Source: Flavobacteriales bacterium (GTDB taxonomy: Bacteria > Bacteroidota > Bacteroidia > Flavobacteriales_F > PHOS-HE28). From it: a stretch of 64,000 nt of DNA. Under the pieces are notes generated by a model. It was not told the origin of the DNA, searched no databases, and was given only the letters and a program-made list of their open reading frames with translations. Of the stretch, positions 35,632-43,534 are shown in pieces. Location: NCBI GenBank assembly GCA_016700415.1, contig CP065018.1, positions 558,001 to 622,000 of the forward strand. The letters run 5' to 3'. The position numbers were made by a program, and so were the translations under genes. Within the stretch, counting starts at the first letter, position 1; every line of letters starts with the position of its first letter.

Positions 35632-36501
35632 ATGAAGAAGACCATCAAGAAGAAGACCCTCTCAGTGCCGGAGCGCATCCATGGCTTCCGATCTCGCTGG
35701 TCATTAAATCTGACCGATGAAGCTCGTTGGATTGAATTCAAGGATCGGTTCATGAATACGTATGCAGACGTGGTACGCCTGCATTTCATGTCGAATGACG
35801 GGAATGAAGATGAGTTCTACCGTTTTATTGGCAAACACAAACGCGCGAAGGAATCACACGATACGACGGGTAGCTGGGGCATTACCGAAATGCTGGGAAG
35901 TTGTCCTGTATACCAATTGATGTTGTCGACTGCGAACATGATGGAGTTCACCTTGCAGGTTCAAGCTCTATTCTGGGTCAGTTCGTTGACGGCAGTCAAG
36001 AAAGAGGAATTACGTCGGCGTCTACTAGAAGACATTCGGTCCAGTGGTGTGGCAATGGAAGTGACCGGAACAGGAGCAGCTGTTCTCGTGTATCCCGCAG
36101 GTGCCAAGTTCCTTGACGAAGGCGTGGTGAACGAATCATTGACTTGGCTTGAGCCATGCGGAGATGCCTACGATCGATTCGCTATGGCTTTAACGTTGTT
36201 AGGCAAGCCCAATTCGGCAAGAGAGGTTGTTGACAATCTGCGTTTGTCCTTGGAGTTGACAATGCGTCACGTCCTTGGGAATTCAAAAAGCCTAGAGAAT
36301 CAACAGGCTGTTCTAAAGACCTTCCTGAAGGAGAAGAATATTGGAACTGAAGTGTCAACTATGTACTGGACAGTCGTCGACTTGTACTCGAAATTCCAGA
36401 ATGACCGAGCGAAGCACGGGAACAAGGTGCAAGAGCAAGAGGTCGAACTGATCCTCTACCTGACCGGTACATTCATCCGATTCTTGATGACACTGAGATG
36501 A
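35632..36501 (+). CDS. Unknown protein with Abi/HEPN-like C-terminus
   Basis: A 289-residue cytoplasmic protein with no recognised family over most of its length. The basic start MKKTIKKKTLSVPERIHGFR is followed by a mixed N-terminal half. The C-terminal helices (LRLSLELTMRHVLGNSKSLE, then LYSKFQNDRAKHGNKV and a final hydrophobic helix) resemble the abortive-infection C-terminal / HEPN arrangement, in which a polar RxxxH-type turn before the last helix forms the RNase site. Here the residues are RAKHGN, so the spacing is shorter than the canonical Rx4-6H. Codon use is A/T-rich compared with neighbours. It lies between two copies of the methylase tail. A phage-defence role is inference only. 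Confidence 0.55.
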   Translation: MKKTIKKKTLSVPERIHGFRSRWSLNLTDEARWIEFKDRFMNTYADVVRLHFMSNDGNEDEFYRFIGKHKRAKESHDTTGSWGITEMLGSCPVYQLMLSTANMMEFTLQVQALFWVSSLTAVKKEELRRRLLEDIRSSGVAMEVTGTGAAVLVYPAGAKFLDEGVVNESLTWLEPCGDAYDRFAMALTLLGKPNSAREVVDNLRLSLELTMRHVLGNSKSLENQQAVLKTFLKEKNIGTEVSTMYWTVVDLYSKFQNDRAKHGNKVQEQEVELILYLTGTFIRFLMTLR

Positions 36502-36638
36502 GCTACTTCACCGAGCAGCAGGCCAAGGCCCACGCGCTGCAAGCGGAGATCGACAAGACGGACCGGGAGATCGATGCGCTGGTGTACCAGCTGTATGGGT
36601 TGACGGAGGAGGAGGTGCGGGTTGTGGAGGGGAAATAG
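36498..36638 (+). pseudogene. Third methylase tail: 46-codon C-terminal fragment
   Basis: Reads MSYFTEQQAKAHALQAEIDK and on to EIDALVYQLYGLTEEEVRVV, ending EGK-stop. This is the C-terminal coiled-coil segment of Eco57I-type methylase/specificity proteins. Its ATG overlaps the stop codon of the preceding gene (ATGA), so it may still be translated as a 46-residue peptide. It is the longest of the three tail copies. Confidence 0.7.
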
Positions 36639-36646
36639 AAGAAGGC

Positions 36647-37198
36647 ATGGCCAGCACCGATCGTCGCACGCTGCTTTGGGTATTCGCTATAAACGCGGGC
36701 TTCTTCGTAGTGGAGAGCGTGGTGGGCTGGTTGGCGCACAGCATGGGCCTGGTGGCAGACGGGCTGGACATGGGTGCCGATGCCGTGGTGTACGGCCTTA
36801 GCCTGTGGGCCATTGGCAAGGCCGCATCCGTTAAGCAACGTGTGGCGCATGGCAGCGGCTATTTGCAATTCGCCTTGGCCTCGCTCGGTTTCGCCGAGGT
36901 GCTGCGCCGCACCATCGTTGCTGTGGATCCACCGGAACCGATCGCCATGGCCGTGGTATCGGTATTCGCCTTGGCGGGCAACCTGGCCTGCCTCTACCTC
37001 CTGCGCAAAGCGAAGGATGGCGAAGTACACATGCAAGCCTCTTGGATCTTCACCAGCAACGATGCGAAAGTGAATGTGGGCGTGCTGGCGGCCGCCGGCA
37101 TGGTTGCCCTTACCGGCGCACGTTGGCCGGACCTGCTCATTGGTACCTTTGTCTTCGTGCTGGTGCTGCGTGGCGCATGGCGGATCATTCACTTGTAG
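36647..37198 (+). CDS. Short cation diffusion facilitator family transporter
   Basis: A 183-residue membrane protein of five or six helices. It carries a CDF-type metal-site helix (HSMGLVADGLDMGADAVVYG) near residue 35, with Asp residues in place of the usual HxxxD pair, and a second such site near WIFTSNDAKVNVGVLAAAG. It lacks the C-terminal cytoplasmic metal-sensing domain of full-length CDF pumps (about 300 residues). Compact members like this are common in Bacteroidota. It should export Zn2+ or a similar metal by proton exchange. It starts nine bases after the methylase tail. Confidence 0.82.
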   Translation: MASTDRRTLLWVFAINAGFFVVESVVGWLAHSMGLVADGLDMGADAVVYGLSLWAIGKAASVKQRVAHGSGYLQFALASLGFAEVLRRTIVAVDPPEPIAMAVVSVFALAGNLACLYLLRKAKDGEVHMQASWIFTSNDAKVNVGVLAAAGMVALTGARWPDLLIGTFVFVLVLRGAWRIIHL

Positions 37199-37288
37199 CG
37201 GGCCGGTCGGTCATGTGACACGGACAGGAACACGGCAAGCGAAGATGGACAAAACGGGTCAGTGGATCGCAGTTGTAAAAGGGAAAGC

Positions 37289-38296
37289 ATGAGGATACGC
37301 CTGCACATAGCACCCCTGCTCCTCTGCACCCTCGCGTTGCCCGCACTGGCACAGGATGCGGGTGTGCGCGTATTCGCACAAGCAAGCGGTGCCGTGGCCT
37401 GGGTGGAGACCCTGAGCGCGGACAGCCTGCACCACCTGCGCAGCAGCGGCGTGGTGCTGAAGGAACAAGGCTGGCTGCTCACCTGCTTCCACGGCTTCAA
37501 GAACGGCGGCAGCATCGCAGCGCGTTTGGGCGACGTGCCCTTGCAATTGGGTGCGGTGATCACGGCCGATGAAGCCCGCGATCTGGTGGTGGTGCAAGTG
37601 CTGGGCACCGAGCCAGCTTCGGCGTGGAAGTCGGTGCCGACGCTGGCCACGGTGACCAGCGATGCCATACCCACGGGAGCGGATGCCTATGCGATCGGCA
37701 ATCCGAACGGCGCGGAGCTGGTGATCAGTTACGGGCTTGTGAGCGGGCTACGGCCTTTCGGAAGAACGGCGCGCAAGCTGTTGCAGTTTTCCGCGCCCAT
37801 CAGCGAAGGCAACAGCGGCGGCGCCTTGGTGGACAGCAAAGCACGGCTGCTCGGCCTGCCCATGGCGTGGCATGCTGACGGCGGCGGACAGGCGCTCAAC
37901 TTCGCCCTGCCGATGGAGGAGGTCTTCGCCGCCGTGGCCAGCCCGCGCAATGACCTGCCGGTGGCCGATACGGCATGGCTGAACGCCACGCAGGTCTACC
38001 GGAAAGGCGAATGCTTGCAGGCCGAAAAATTGTTCCTCGGCTTCATCGATAACACCAACCCGCACGCACGCGATGCCGCCTACTTCAGCGCACGGTGCCT
38101 GCAACGCACCGGGCTCACGGAACGCGCACGTGCCATCTACGAGCACTTGGTGTTTGTCGACCCCTTTGATGCGAAAAGCATGTTCCGCTTAGGGGAAGTG
38201 CTGCTGAAACTCGGCGAAACAAAACGCGCCTTCGAACTGCGCCAGGAGGCCGGCCGCCTAAAACCGGAGCTGCTCACCAACGATCAATGGGATTGA
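37289..38296 (+). CDS. Periplasmic trypsin-like protease domain with TPR tail
   Basis: A 335-residue exported protein. The signal peptide is MRIRLHIAPLLLCTLALPALA, cut before QDAG. The S1C-like protease domain has the triad pattern: His in LLTCFHGFKNGG, Asp in DEARDLVVVQV and Ser in SEGNSGGALVD (GNSGG motif). From about residue 230 two or three TPR-like helix pairs follow (AAYFSARCLQRTGLTERARA; DAKSMFRLGEVLLKLGETKR). There is no PDZ domain, so it differs from HtrA/DegP. It may act in envelope protein quality control or processing. An in-frame ATG nine codons earlier is not preferred because it precedes the signal peptide. Confidence 0.82.
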   Translation: MRIRLHIAPLLLCTLALPALAQDAGVRVFAQASGAVAWVETLSADSLHHLRSSGVVLKEQGWLLTCFHGFKNGGSIAARLGDVPLQLGAVITADEARDLVVVQVLGTEPASAWKSVPTLATVTSDAIPTGADAYAIGNPNGAELVISYGLVSGLRPFGRTARKLLQFSAPISEGNSGGALVDSKARLLGLPMAWHADGGGQALNFALPMEEVFAAVASPRNDLPVADTAWLNATQVYRKGECLQAEKLFLGFIDNTNPHARDAAYFSARCLQRTGLTERARAIYEHLVFVDPFDAKSMFRLGEVLLKLGETKRAFELRQEAGRLKPELLTNDQWD

Positions 38297-38332
38297 TGCA
38301 CAGGAGAAAAAAATGAGTTAAAGCCACCCGCC

Positions 38333-38340
38333 TACCTTTG
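38333..38340 (+). promoter_or_regulatory. TAnnTTTG -7 box for the three-gene PIN/PLD unit
   Basis: TACCTTTG ends four bases before the GTG start at 38345. The transcript would therefore start at about the initiation codon. No -33 element is obvious. Confidence 0.65.
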
Positions 38341-38344
38341 CATA

Positions 38345-39124
38345 GTGGAAAAGCGAGCGACATTCGAAGTGGTCCTTCAAGGTGCCAAGGGGGGTAAGCC
38401 CATGGGTCCGGAGGATTATGACATCAAGGCCCTGCGCGATCTGTTGGCCGAGGTGGAAGTGCTGCTTTTCCCCAACGACCGGCGCGAGCGGCCCGTGATC
38501 AGCTATGAAGTTCGGGAAGGCTCCGTGCGCCACCTCTTCCTTACGGGGGTGCAGGCCGTGGCACAGACCGGGGCCGTGCTGGGGCTGGTGGCCTCCACCG
38601 GAACGATCGATGTGCTGGAGCCGCGCACGGCCAAGGCCATCGAGGCCATGCAGCGCTGGGCGCAGGAAAGCGACTACACGTTCACCTTGCGGACCTCCCT
38701 GCCCGGCACCGCCGAGGTGAAGATCGACAGCAGTACGCACTACTTCCGCACCGAAGCCACTGCGGTGGAGACGGAAGTGTATCTCTATGGACGCGTGGTG
38801 GATGCCGGTGGCAAGGAAAAGCCGAACATCCACCTGCACGTCCCGGGCCAAGGCACCTACCTGATCGCCGCCACAGAAGCGCAGTTGACCGGCCGCGAGG
38901 ATAACTACCTGTACCGTACAATGGGTATCCGGGCCACGGGCAAGCAGGACATTCAGACCGGCGAGATCGAAAAAGGGTCGCTGCAGCTTCTCGAACTGAT
39001 CGACTACGAAGAGAAGTACGAAGAGGCCTACCTGAAGCGCTTGCAAGGCCGGGCCTACACGTGGCTGAAGGACATAGACCCGGACCAATATCTCAACGAT
39101 GTCAGGGGCGAATACGGGGCTTGA
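38345..39124 (+). CDS. Unknown protein, first gene of PIN/PLD unit
   Basis: A 259-residue soluble protein with no signal peptide. It starts at GTG (VEKRATFEVVLQG). The first half mixes beta and helix (DYDIKALRDLLAEVEVLLFP, then REGSVRHLFLTGVQAVAQTG). The middle has beta-rich stretches YLYGRVVDAGGKEKPNIHLH and GTYLIAATEAQLTG. The end is GKQDIQTGEIEKGSLQLLEL and a charged helical tail. I do not know the family; the YGRVVDAGGKEKPNIHL region looks like a small strand barrel that could bind nucleic acid or a metabolite. Its end overlaps the PIN gene by 26 bases, so it is part of one transcript with the PIN and PLD genes. Confidence 0.7.
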   Translation: MEKRATFEVVLQGAKGGKPMGPEDYDIKALRDLLAEVEVLLFPNDRRERPVISYEVREGSVRHLFLTGVQAVAQTGAVLGLVASTGTIDVLEPRTAKAIEAMQRWAQESDYTFTLRTSLPGTAEVKIDSSTHYFRTEATAVETEVYLYGRVVDAGGKEKPNIHLHVPGQGTYLIAATEAQLTGREDNYLYRTMGIRATGKQDIQTGEIEKGSLQLLELIDYEEKYEEAYLKRLQGRAYTWLKDIDPDQYLNDVRGEYGA

Positions 39125-39611
39125 GGCCGTGCGCGGGGTGTTGGTCGATACGAGCTTCGTTATCCGGCTGATGAAACCGGACGACCCCTTGGGTCCGAAC
39201 GCATCAGCTTGGTTCCGCGAACTGCTTGGCCGGAAAGTGCCCCTGCACCTGAGCACCATCGTGATCGCGGAATGGTGCGTGAAGGGCGGTTTCGAGGACC
39301 TCCCGTTGCGCAATATGCGCGTGTTGCCGTTCAATGTGGAACATGCCCGCCGTGCGGGTCCGTTGATGGAAGTGTTGCTGCGGAGCCGGGAGCAGGGCGG
39401 GGCGGAAGAACGGAACGTGGTACTGAACGATGTGAAACTGCTTGCGCAAGCGGAGGCCACCACCGCCATCAGCCATATCCTGACCAAGGACGGTGGATAT
39501 GCCAAACGCATTGCCCGCCTGCGGTCCGAGGGGCACCAGATCACCACACAGGTATTGGACCTGCATGTTCCAATGGCCGACGCCTTGGGCCGGTTGGATT
39601 TCCCGGAGTAA
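39099..39611 (+). CDS. PIN-domain nuclease
   Basis: A 170-residue PIN-fold protein. The acidic metal-binding residues are in the expected places: VLVDTSFVIRL (Asp near residue 17), STIVIAEWCV (Glu near residue 50), VVLNDVKLLAQA (Asp near residue 116) and LTKDGGYAKRI (Asp near residue 133). PIN proteins are Mg2+-dependent RNases, often VapC-type toxins, but this one is longer than VapC (about 130 residues) and has no small antitoxin gene before it. The overlap with the unknown protein and the four-base gap to the PLD gene suggest that it works in a complex or pathway with both. Confidence 0.82.
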   Translation: MSGANTGLEAVRGVLVDTSFVIRLMKPDDPLGPNASAWFRELLGRKVPLHLSTIVIAEWCVKGGFEDLPLRNMRVLPFNVEHARRAGPLMEVLLRSREQGGAEERNVVLNDVKLLAQAEATTAISHILTKDGGYAKRIARLRSEGHQITTQVLDLHVPMADALGRLDFPE

Positions 39612-39614
39612 CCC

Positions 39615-40349
39615 ATGGCCCATTTTCTCACCACCACCGACAGCAGCGCGGCCATTGAGCGGGTGATCCGCGAGGCGGAGCGGTCGCTCACGCTCATCTC
39701 TGCGTTCGTCGCGCCGCGCATCGTCCACCTGCAACGCCTGCGGGATGCGGCCGAGCGCGGGGTGGAGATCACCTTCATCTTCGGCAAGAAGCCCATGCAC
39801 CTGGGCGTGTTCCGCGACCTGCGCACGCTGCCGAACATGAAGCTGTACTTCCTGCGGGAGCTGCACGCCAAATGCTATTTCAACGAGCACGAGGCCGTGG
39901 TGACCAGCTTGAACCTGCTGGGCGGCTCGGAGCGGAGCAACCGCGAAATGGGCGTGCTGCTCAATGCGGCCCATGATCCGGAAGCCTATGGCCAAATGGT
40001 GCAGGAGAGCCATAGCATCCTCCGCATCGCCGACCTGGTCCACAGTACGGTGCCGGAGAAGGGTCTGGAGCGGATCAAGGAGGAATGGGGCAAGCGCGTG
40101 GCGGTGATCGAGCCGCAGGAGGATAGTTCGGAAGAGGAAATGAGCACCATTGAACGGGTGCGGAAGAAATACCCGCGCGCCTATCTCCGCTGGTCCCCGG
40201 AAGAAGACAGCCTCTTCCAGGAAATGATCAAGCGCGGCATGGCGCAGCTGGCCATCAGCGGCCTGCTGGAACGGCAGCCATCCGCCATCGCGTCCCGGAT
40301 CGAGAAGTTGAAAGGGGACAACGACGCTCCCCCGTTAGCTTCGTCTTGA
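39615..40349 (+). CDS. Phospholipase D-like nuclease with C-terminal helix-turn-helix
   Basis: A 244-residue protein. The PLD core covers about residues 10-130: SLTLISAFVAPRI first strand, ERGVEITFIFGKKP, and one HxK motif in RELHAKCYFNEHEAVVTSLN followed by GGSERSNREMGVLL, with the Asn/Ser/Glu of the PLD signature. A single HKD motif implies a homodimer, as in Nuc-type endonucleases. The last 60 residues (TIERVRKKYPRAYLRWSPEE to SAIASRIEKLKG) look like a Myb/SANT- or HTH-type DNA-binding domain. It is probably a nuclease acting on DNA or RNA. It is the last gene of the three-gene unit. Confidence 0.8.
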   Translation: MAHFLTTTDSSAAIERVIREAERSLTLISAFVAPRIVHLQRLRDAAERGVEITFIFGKKPMHLGVFRDLRTLPNMKLYFLRELHAKCYFNEHEAVVTSLNLLGGSERSNREMGVLLNAAHDPEAYGQMVQESHSILRIADLVHSTVPEKGLERIKEEWGKRVAVIEPQEDSSEEEMSTIERVRKKYPRAYLRWSPEEDSLFQEMIKRGMAQLAISGLLERQPSAIASRIEKLKGDNDAPPLASS

Positions 40350-40387
40350 ATTGTGGGAACAGTCCATCAAGCCTCCGGATCCACGCC

Positions 40388-40612
40388 AGGGCTATCGGGT
40401 CTTATTTCTCGCGCCTTTCGGCGCTTCGCACAGCATTCAAGGAACCACGGATACACACGGATCTACACGGATGAGGGTCAGAACAGAACAATAGGGTCAT
40501 AGCGCATGCACTCATCGATCTTGGGGCTTGGATCCGTGCCGATCCGTGTCCATCCGTGGTAAAGAACACTCGGTCTTGTGCGCCCGCAGGGCGCTCAAGA
40601 CCCGATAGCCCT
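40388..40612. repeat. 225-bp element with perfect 16-bp terminal inverted repeats
   Basis: Ends are AGGGCTATCGGGTCTT (40388-40403) and its exact reverse complement (40597-40612). Inside are GCGCCTTTCGGCGC and GCGCCCGCAGGGCGC hairpins, and a pair of CACGGAT-word arms (40444-40472 and 40530-40559) that are themselves inverted. There is no coding frame of note. The layout resembles a MITE or a nested palindrome. It fills the gap between the PLD gene and the sigma operon. Confidence 0.8.
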
Positions 40613-40706
40613 AGGATCCACGGAACACCGGTGATGATCCGGTCCTGTGATCCCCATCTTTGAACCTCCCACGGACCGGCGTGTACAGCCCCTCGAAACC
40701 CGAACC

Positions 40707-41816
40707 ATGAACAGGCTTATCCTGATCTTTCTGCTCGTGCTACCGCCGTTGCTGGGCGTGGCCCAGGCGCAGGACCGGAAGCAAGATGCCCCGCCTCCCC
40801 CGCCGGTGAACGTGCTGCAAGGCGGCTGGGACAACAACGTGGCCAATTCGCAGGCCGCGCAATGGAAGGACGCCAACACCAACGCGCCGAGCAATGCGCT
40901 GATGCAGCTGAACTGGTTGCGCAGCGAACAGAACGCCATGATCGGCAACAACAACGGTGTGCTGAAGACGGCGGACAAGGCCCAACTGGACCGCATCGCG
41001 AATGACATCAAGACCACCGCGCCGGGCAGCTTCGAGCAGCACTTGGCGGATTACTTCGTGGAATTCCCGAAAGCTGCTGCCTTCACTGAGTTGGAGACAG
41101 CATACAAACTGGCCCCTGAACGCACCGAACTGCTGGCGCCGATGCTCTCCAAGGCCATGCTGGACGGCGATGCGGCCGAGCTGAAAAAGTGGAGCGGGGA
41201 AATGCAGCGGCGCGGCGGGGTCGTCCCTCAGTTGAAAGCCGCCGCGGAAGATGTGCTGCTGAGCCTGCCCGCGGACGGCATCCTCTTCACCAATGGCGAC
41301 ATGGACACCCAGCCCGCCGTGGTGGAGCAAGTACAGCGGAACGACAAGCCGGGCGTGCTCATCGTCGACCGGCGCCTGTTGGCGGATCCCGGCTACCGGC
41401 AGCGCACCTGGCAACAGGCCGACGCCACAGGTTCCGTGCCCACCGCCGGACCGGACTTCGCGAAGGGCTTGTTGCGCTCCGGCACACGTCCGGTGTACTT
41501 CGCCCTGAGCTTGGACCGGAACTGGTTGGACGCCTTCAAGGGCCAACTGCATGCGGTGGGCGCGGTATTCCGCGTGGGGCCTGCCAAACTGAACGATGAC
41601 GCCCTGCTTGCACAGCATTGGGCCGCGATGAAGAAGCCGTTGGACGCGGGGCCGCTCAGCCGGAACTACCTGCTGCCGGGCGCCATCCTGCTCCACCAGT
41701 TCCGCAGTAGCGGCAATGAGGCCGGGGCCTCACTGCTGGAGCATGAATTGCGCCAGATGGCCGTGGCCACCGGTGCCACACAGGACCTCTACAAATTGGG
41801 CATCCTTCAACATTAA
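40707..41816 (+). CDS. Exported protein of unknown function, first in sigma operon
   Basis: A 369-residue exported protein. The signal peptide is MNRLILIFLLVLPPLLGVAQ, with a Pro-rich stretch (APPPPPVNV) just after. It is mostly helical. The segment GILFTNGDMDTQPAVVEQVQ followed by GVLIVDRRLLADPGYRQ resembles the TNGDNDT motif found in large DUF2723 membrane proteins of this phylum. It sits five bases before the ECF sigma gene, so it is probably co-transcribed and may belong to the stress response that the sigma factor controls. The function is unknown. Confidence 0.75.
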   Translation: MNRLILIFLLVLPPLLGVAQAQDRKQDAPPPPPVNVLQGGWDNNVANSQAAQWKDANTNAPSNALMQLNWLRSEQNAMIGNNNGVLKTADKAQLDRIANDIKTTAPGSFEQHLADYFVEFPKAAAFTELETAYKLAPERTELLAPMLSKAMLDGDAAELKKWSGEMQRRGGVVPQLKAAAEDVLLSLPADGILFTNGDMDTQPAVVEQVQRNDKPGVLIVDRRLLADPGYRQRTWQQADATGSVPTAGPDFAKGLLRSGTRPVYFALSLDRNWLDAFKGQLHAVGAVFRVGPAKLNDDALLAQHWAAMKKPLDAGPLSRNYLLPGAILLHQFRSSGNEAGASLLEHELRQMAVATGATQDLYKLGILQH

Positions 41817-41821
41817 GGTGC

Positions 41822-42433
41822 ATGGGCCTCTTCCGCACCGACCCCGTGGACCTGAGCGATGAGCGGCTCATGGAGCTTACCGTGCGCGGCGATGAGCGCG
41901 CCTTCACCGTGCTCTACGACCGCTACCAGCGCAAGCTCCTCTCCTACTTCCACCGCATGCTGTGGAACGACCGGGAGCGCGCGGAGGACTTTCTGCAGGA
42001 CCTTTTCACCAAGATCGCGCAGAAGCCCGATAGCTACAATCCTGAACGGCCCTTCCGCACCTGGCTCTACAGCGTGGCGAACAACATGTGCAAGAACGAA
42101 TACCGCAGGATGGCCACACGCACGGCGGCCGTTCCGGAACTGAAAGCCACGAACAACCACACCGTGGAAGCGGTGGGCGGCATCGGCGTGGACCGGGCGC
42201 TGTTCTCCGCCAAGTTGGAGGAGGAATTGGACAAGCTGGACCCGGACCACAAAGCCACCTTCGTGATGCGGCACCATGAGGACATGGCGATCAAGGAGAT
42301 CGCCGAGGTGTTCGGCATCTCCGAAGGCACGGTGAAAAGCCGCCTCTTCTACACGGTGAAAAAGCTGGCCGCCAACATGCCGGAATTCGACCCACGACCT
42401 AAACAAGCGGACCCTGTTGTGAGGCCGCGATGA
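41822..42433 (+). CDS. ECF-type RNA polymerase sigma factor
   Basis: A 203-residue sigma-70 family protein. Region 2 is seen in RAEDFLQDLFTKIAQKPDSY and FRTWLYSVANNMCKNEYRR. Region 4 is KATFVMRHHEDMAIKEIAEV and FGISEGTVKSRLFYTVKKL, the DNA-binding helix-turn-helix. There are no regions 1 or 3, as expected for ECF sigma factors. It directs RNA polymerase to a small regulon, typically for envelope functions. It overlaps the next gene by four bases (ATGA), and that gene is its probable anti-sigma factor. Confidence 0.92.
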   Translation: MGLFRTDPVDLSDERLMELTVRGDERAFTVLYDRYQRKLLSYFHRMLWNDRERAEDFLQDLFTKIAQKPDSYNPERPFRTWLYSVANNMCKNEYRRMATRTAAVPELKATNNHTVEAVGGIGVDRALFSAKLEEELDKLDPDHKATFVMRHHEDMAIKEIAEVFGISEGTVKSRLFYTVKKLAANMPEFDPRPKQADPVVRPR

Positions 42434-43350
42434 AAAAGATGGAACGCCCTGAACGATACGACCCCGAGGACCTGGAGCACCTGATGCTCGAACGCGGCTT
42501 CGACGAGCTGCTGGAGGAGGAACGCGCCTATGCGCTGCGCCACTTGGAGGGCCGCGCCGAATACGAGCGGATGCGCGCCCTGCTGCACCACGTCCGCGAG
42601 GACAAGCGCGACCACGCCCCGATGGACGCGGACCCGGTGGTGCGCGAGCGCGTGCTGGCGGCCTTCCGCGTGCAACAGCGGCCCCAATGGCGGATCTGGC
42701 TGAACAGTGTGGGCGGCTTCCTGCTGCCTGCCCGGCCCTCCATGTACTGGCGGCCCGCGCTGGCCTTGGGCACCGTGGCCGTCTTGATCTTCGCCTCGCT
42801 GATGATCTGGAATGCGATGGAGCCGAAGGAGAATAAAGTCTTGGCGGAGGTGAGGCAGGAAATGCCGGCCCCGCCCGCCAAATCGGCGGTGCAGGAGGAC
42901 GAGGTGCGACCGGCCACGACATCGTTGGAGAAGGAGCATGCACCGGAATCCAGCGCCGTCACCTCCACGCTCAGTTTTGATAAGCAAGCTGAGAATACCG
43001 ACATGCGCGAAGAGCAAACCTCGGCCGGTGCCACTGCGAAACAAGCCCGTGCGGCCGCCCCCATCTCAGCCCCGGTGGCTGATGCTCCCTCAGAAATGGC
43101 GGATGAAGCTGCGACCACTGGATATGCGGAGCGTCTGGAAAATATGAACAAGGTCGCGGCCAATGAGGACCGGCTGCGTGTTACGAAGGCCACCGGCACC
43201 AGCGCCCGCCCGGACAGCCCGGCCGAAGTTGCTGAAGATGCAGGAGGCACTAGGTCTTATGATGCCCTATCTAGTGAGCATAAAAAGGACGAGGCCAAGC
43301 CGGGCTACTCCGAGGATGACCTGCTGGGCCTGCTGCGCGCAGCTTGGTAG
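42430..43350 (+). CDS. Putative anti-sigma factor, single-pass membrane protein
   Basis: A 306-residue protein. The N-terminal 90 residues are charged and helical (DPEDLEHLMLERGFDELLEE; AEYERMRALLHHVREDKRDH), like an anti-sigma domain but without a zinc HxxxCxxC motif. One membrane helix (ALALGTVAVLIFASLMIW) follows near residue 115. The periplasmic part is low-complexity, rich in Ala, Glu, Lys and Pro, and ends DDLLGLLRAAW. The role is inferred from the ATGA overlap with the sigma gene and the topology: it would hold the sigma factor at the membrane until an envelope signal arrives. Confidence 0.8.
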   Translation: MKKMERPERYDPEDLEHLMLERGFDELLEEERAYALRHLEGRAEYERMRALLHHVREDKRDHAPMDADPVVRERVLAAFRVQQRPQWRIWLNSVGGFLLPARPSMYWRPALALGTVAVLIFASLMIWNAMEPKENKVLAEVRQEMPAPPAKSAVQEDEVRPATTSLEKEHAPESSAVTSTLSFDKQAENTDMREEQTSAGATAKQARAAAPISAPVADAPSEMADEAATTGYAERLENMNKVAANEDRLRVTKATGTSARPDSPAEVAEDAGGTRSYDALSSEHKKDEAKPGYSEDDLLGLLRAAW

Positions 43351-43375
43351 GAATTCTGTAGCAGCTCCGTGAACA

Positions 43376-43394
43376 GATCCCGGAAAGCGGGATC
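43376..43394 (+). terminator. Hairpin after the sigma operon
   Basis: GATCCCG-GAAAG-CGGGATC, a perfect 7-bp stem 25 bases past the stop codon, with no T run. Confidence 0.5.
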
Positions 43395-43534
43395 GTCTGC
43401 ATGAATCTGCGACATTCCGCTATGCCGAACAGGTACTGCGGTTCGTATTCATGTTTGATCTTGCTTGTTTGTTCAGTGGATCCATCCAAGGCCGGTCCGC
43501 TTCCCGCCCGTATCATTGCTTCGGAATCCACCCA

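Noticed and set aside
38293..38332. A -33 TTTG element before the PIN/PLD unit
   Set aside because: The nearest TTG is 37 bases from the -7 box, well outside the usual 19-21 base spacing, so I do not annotate it.
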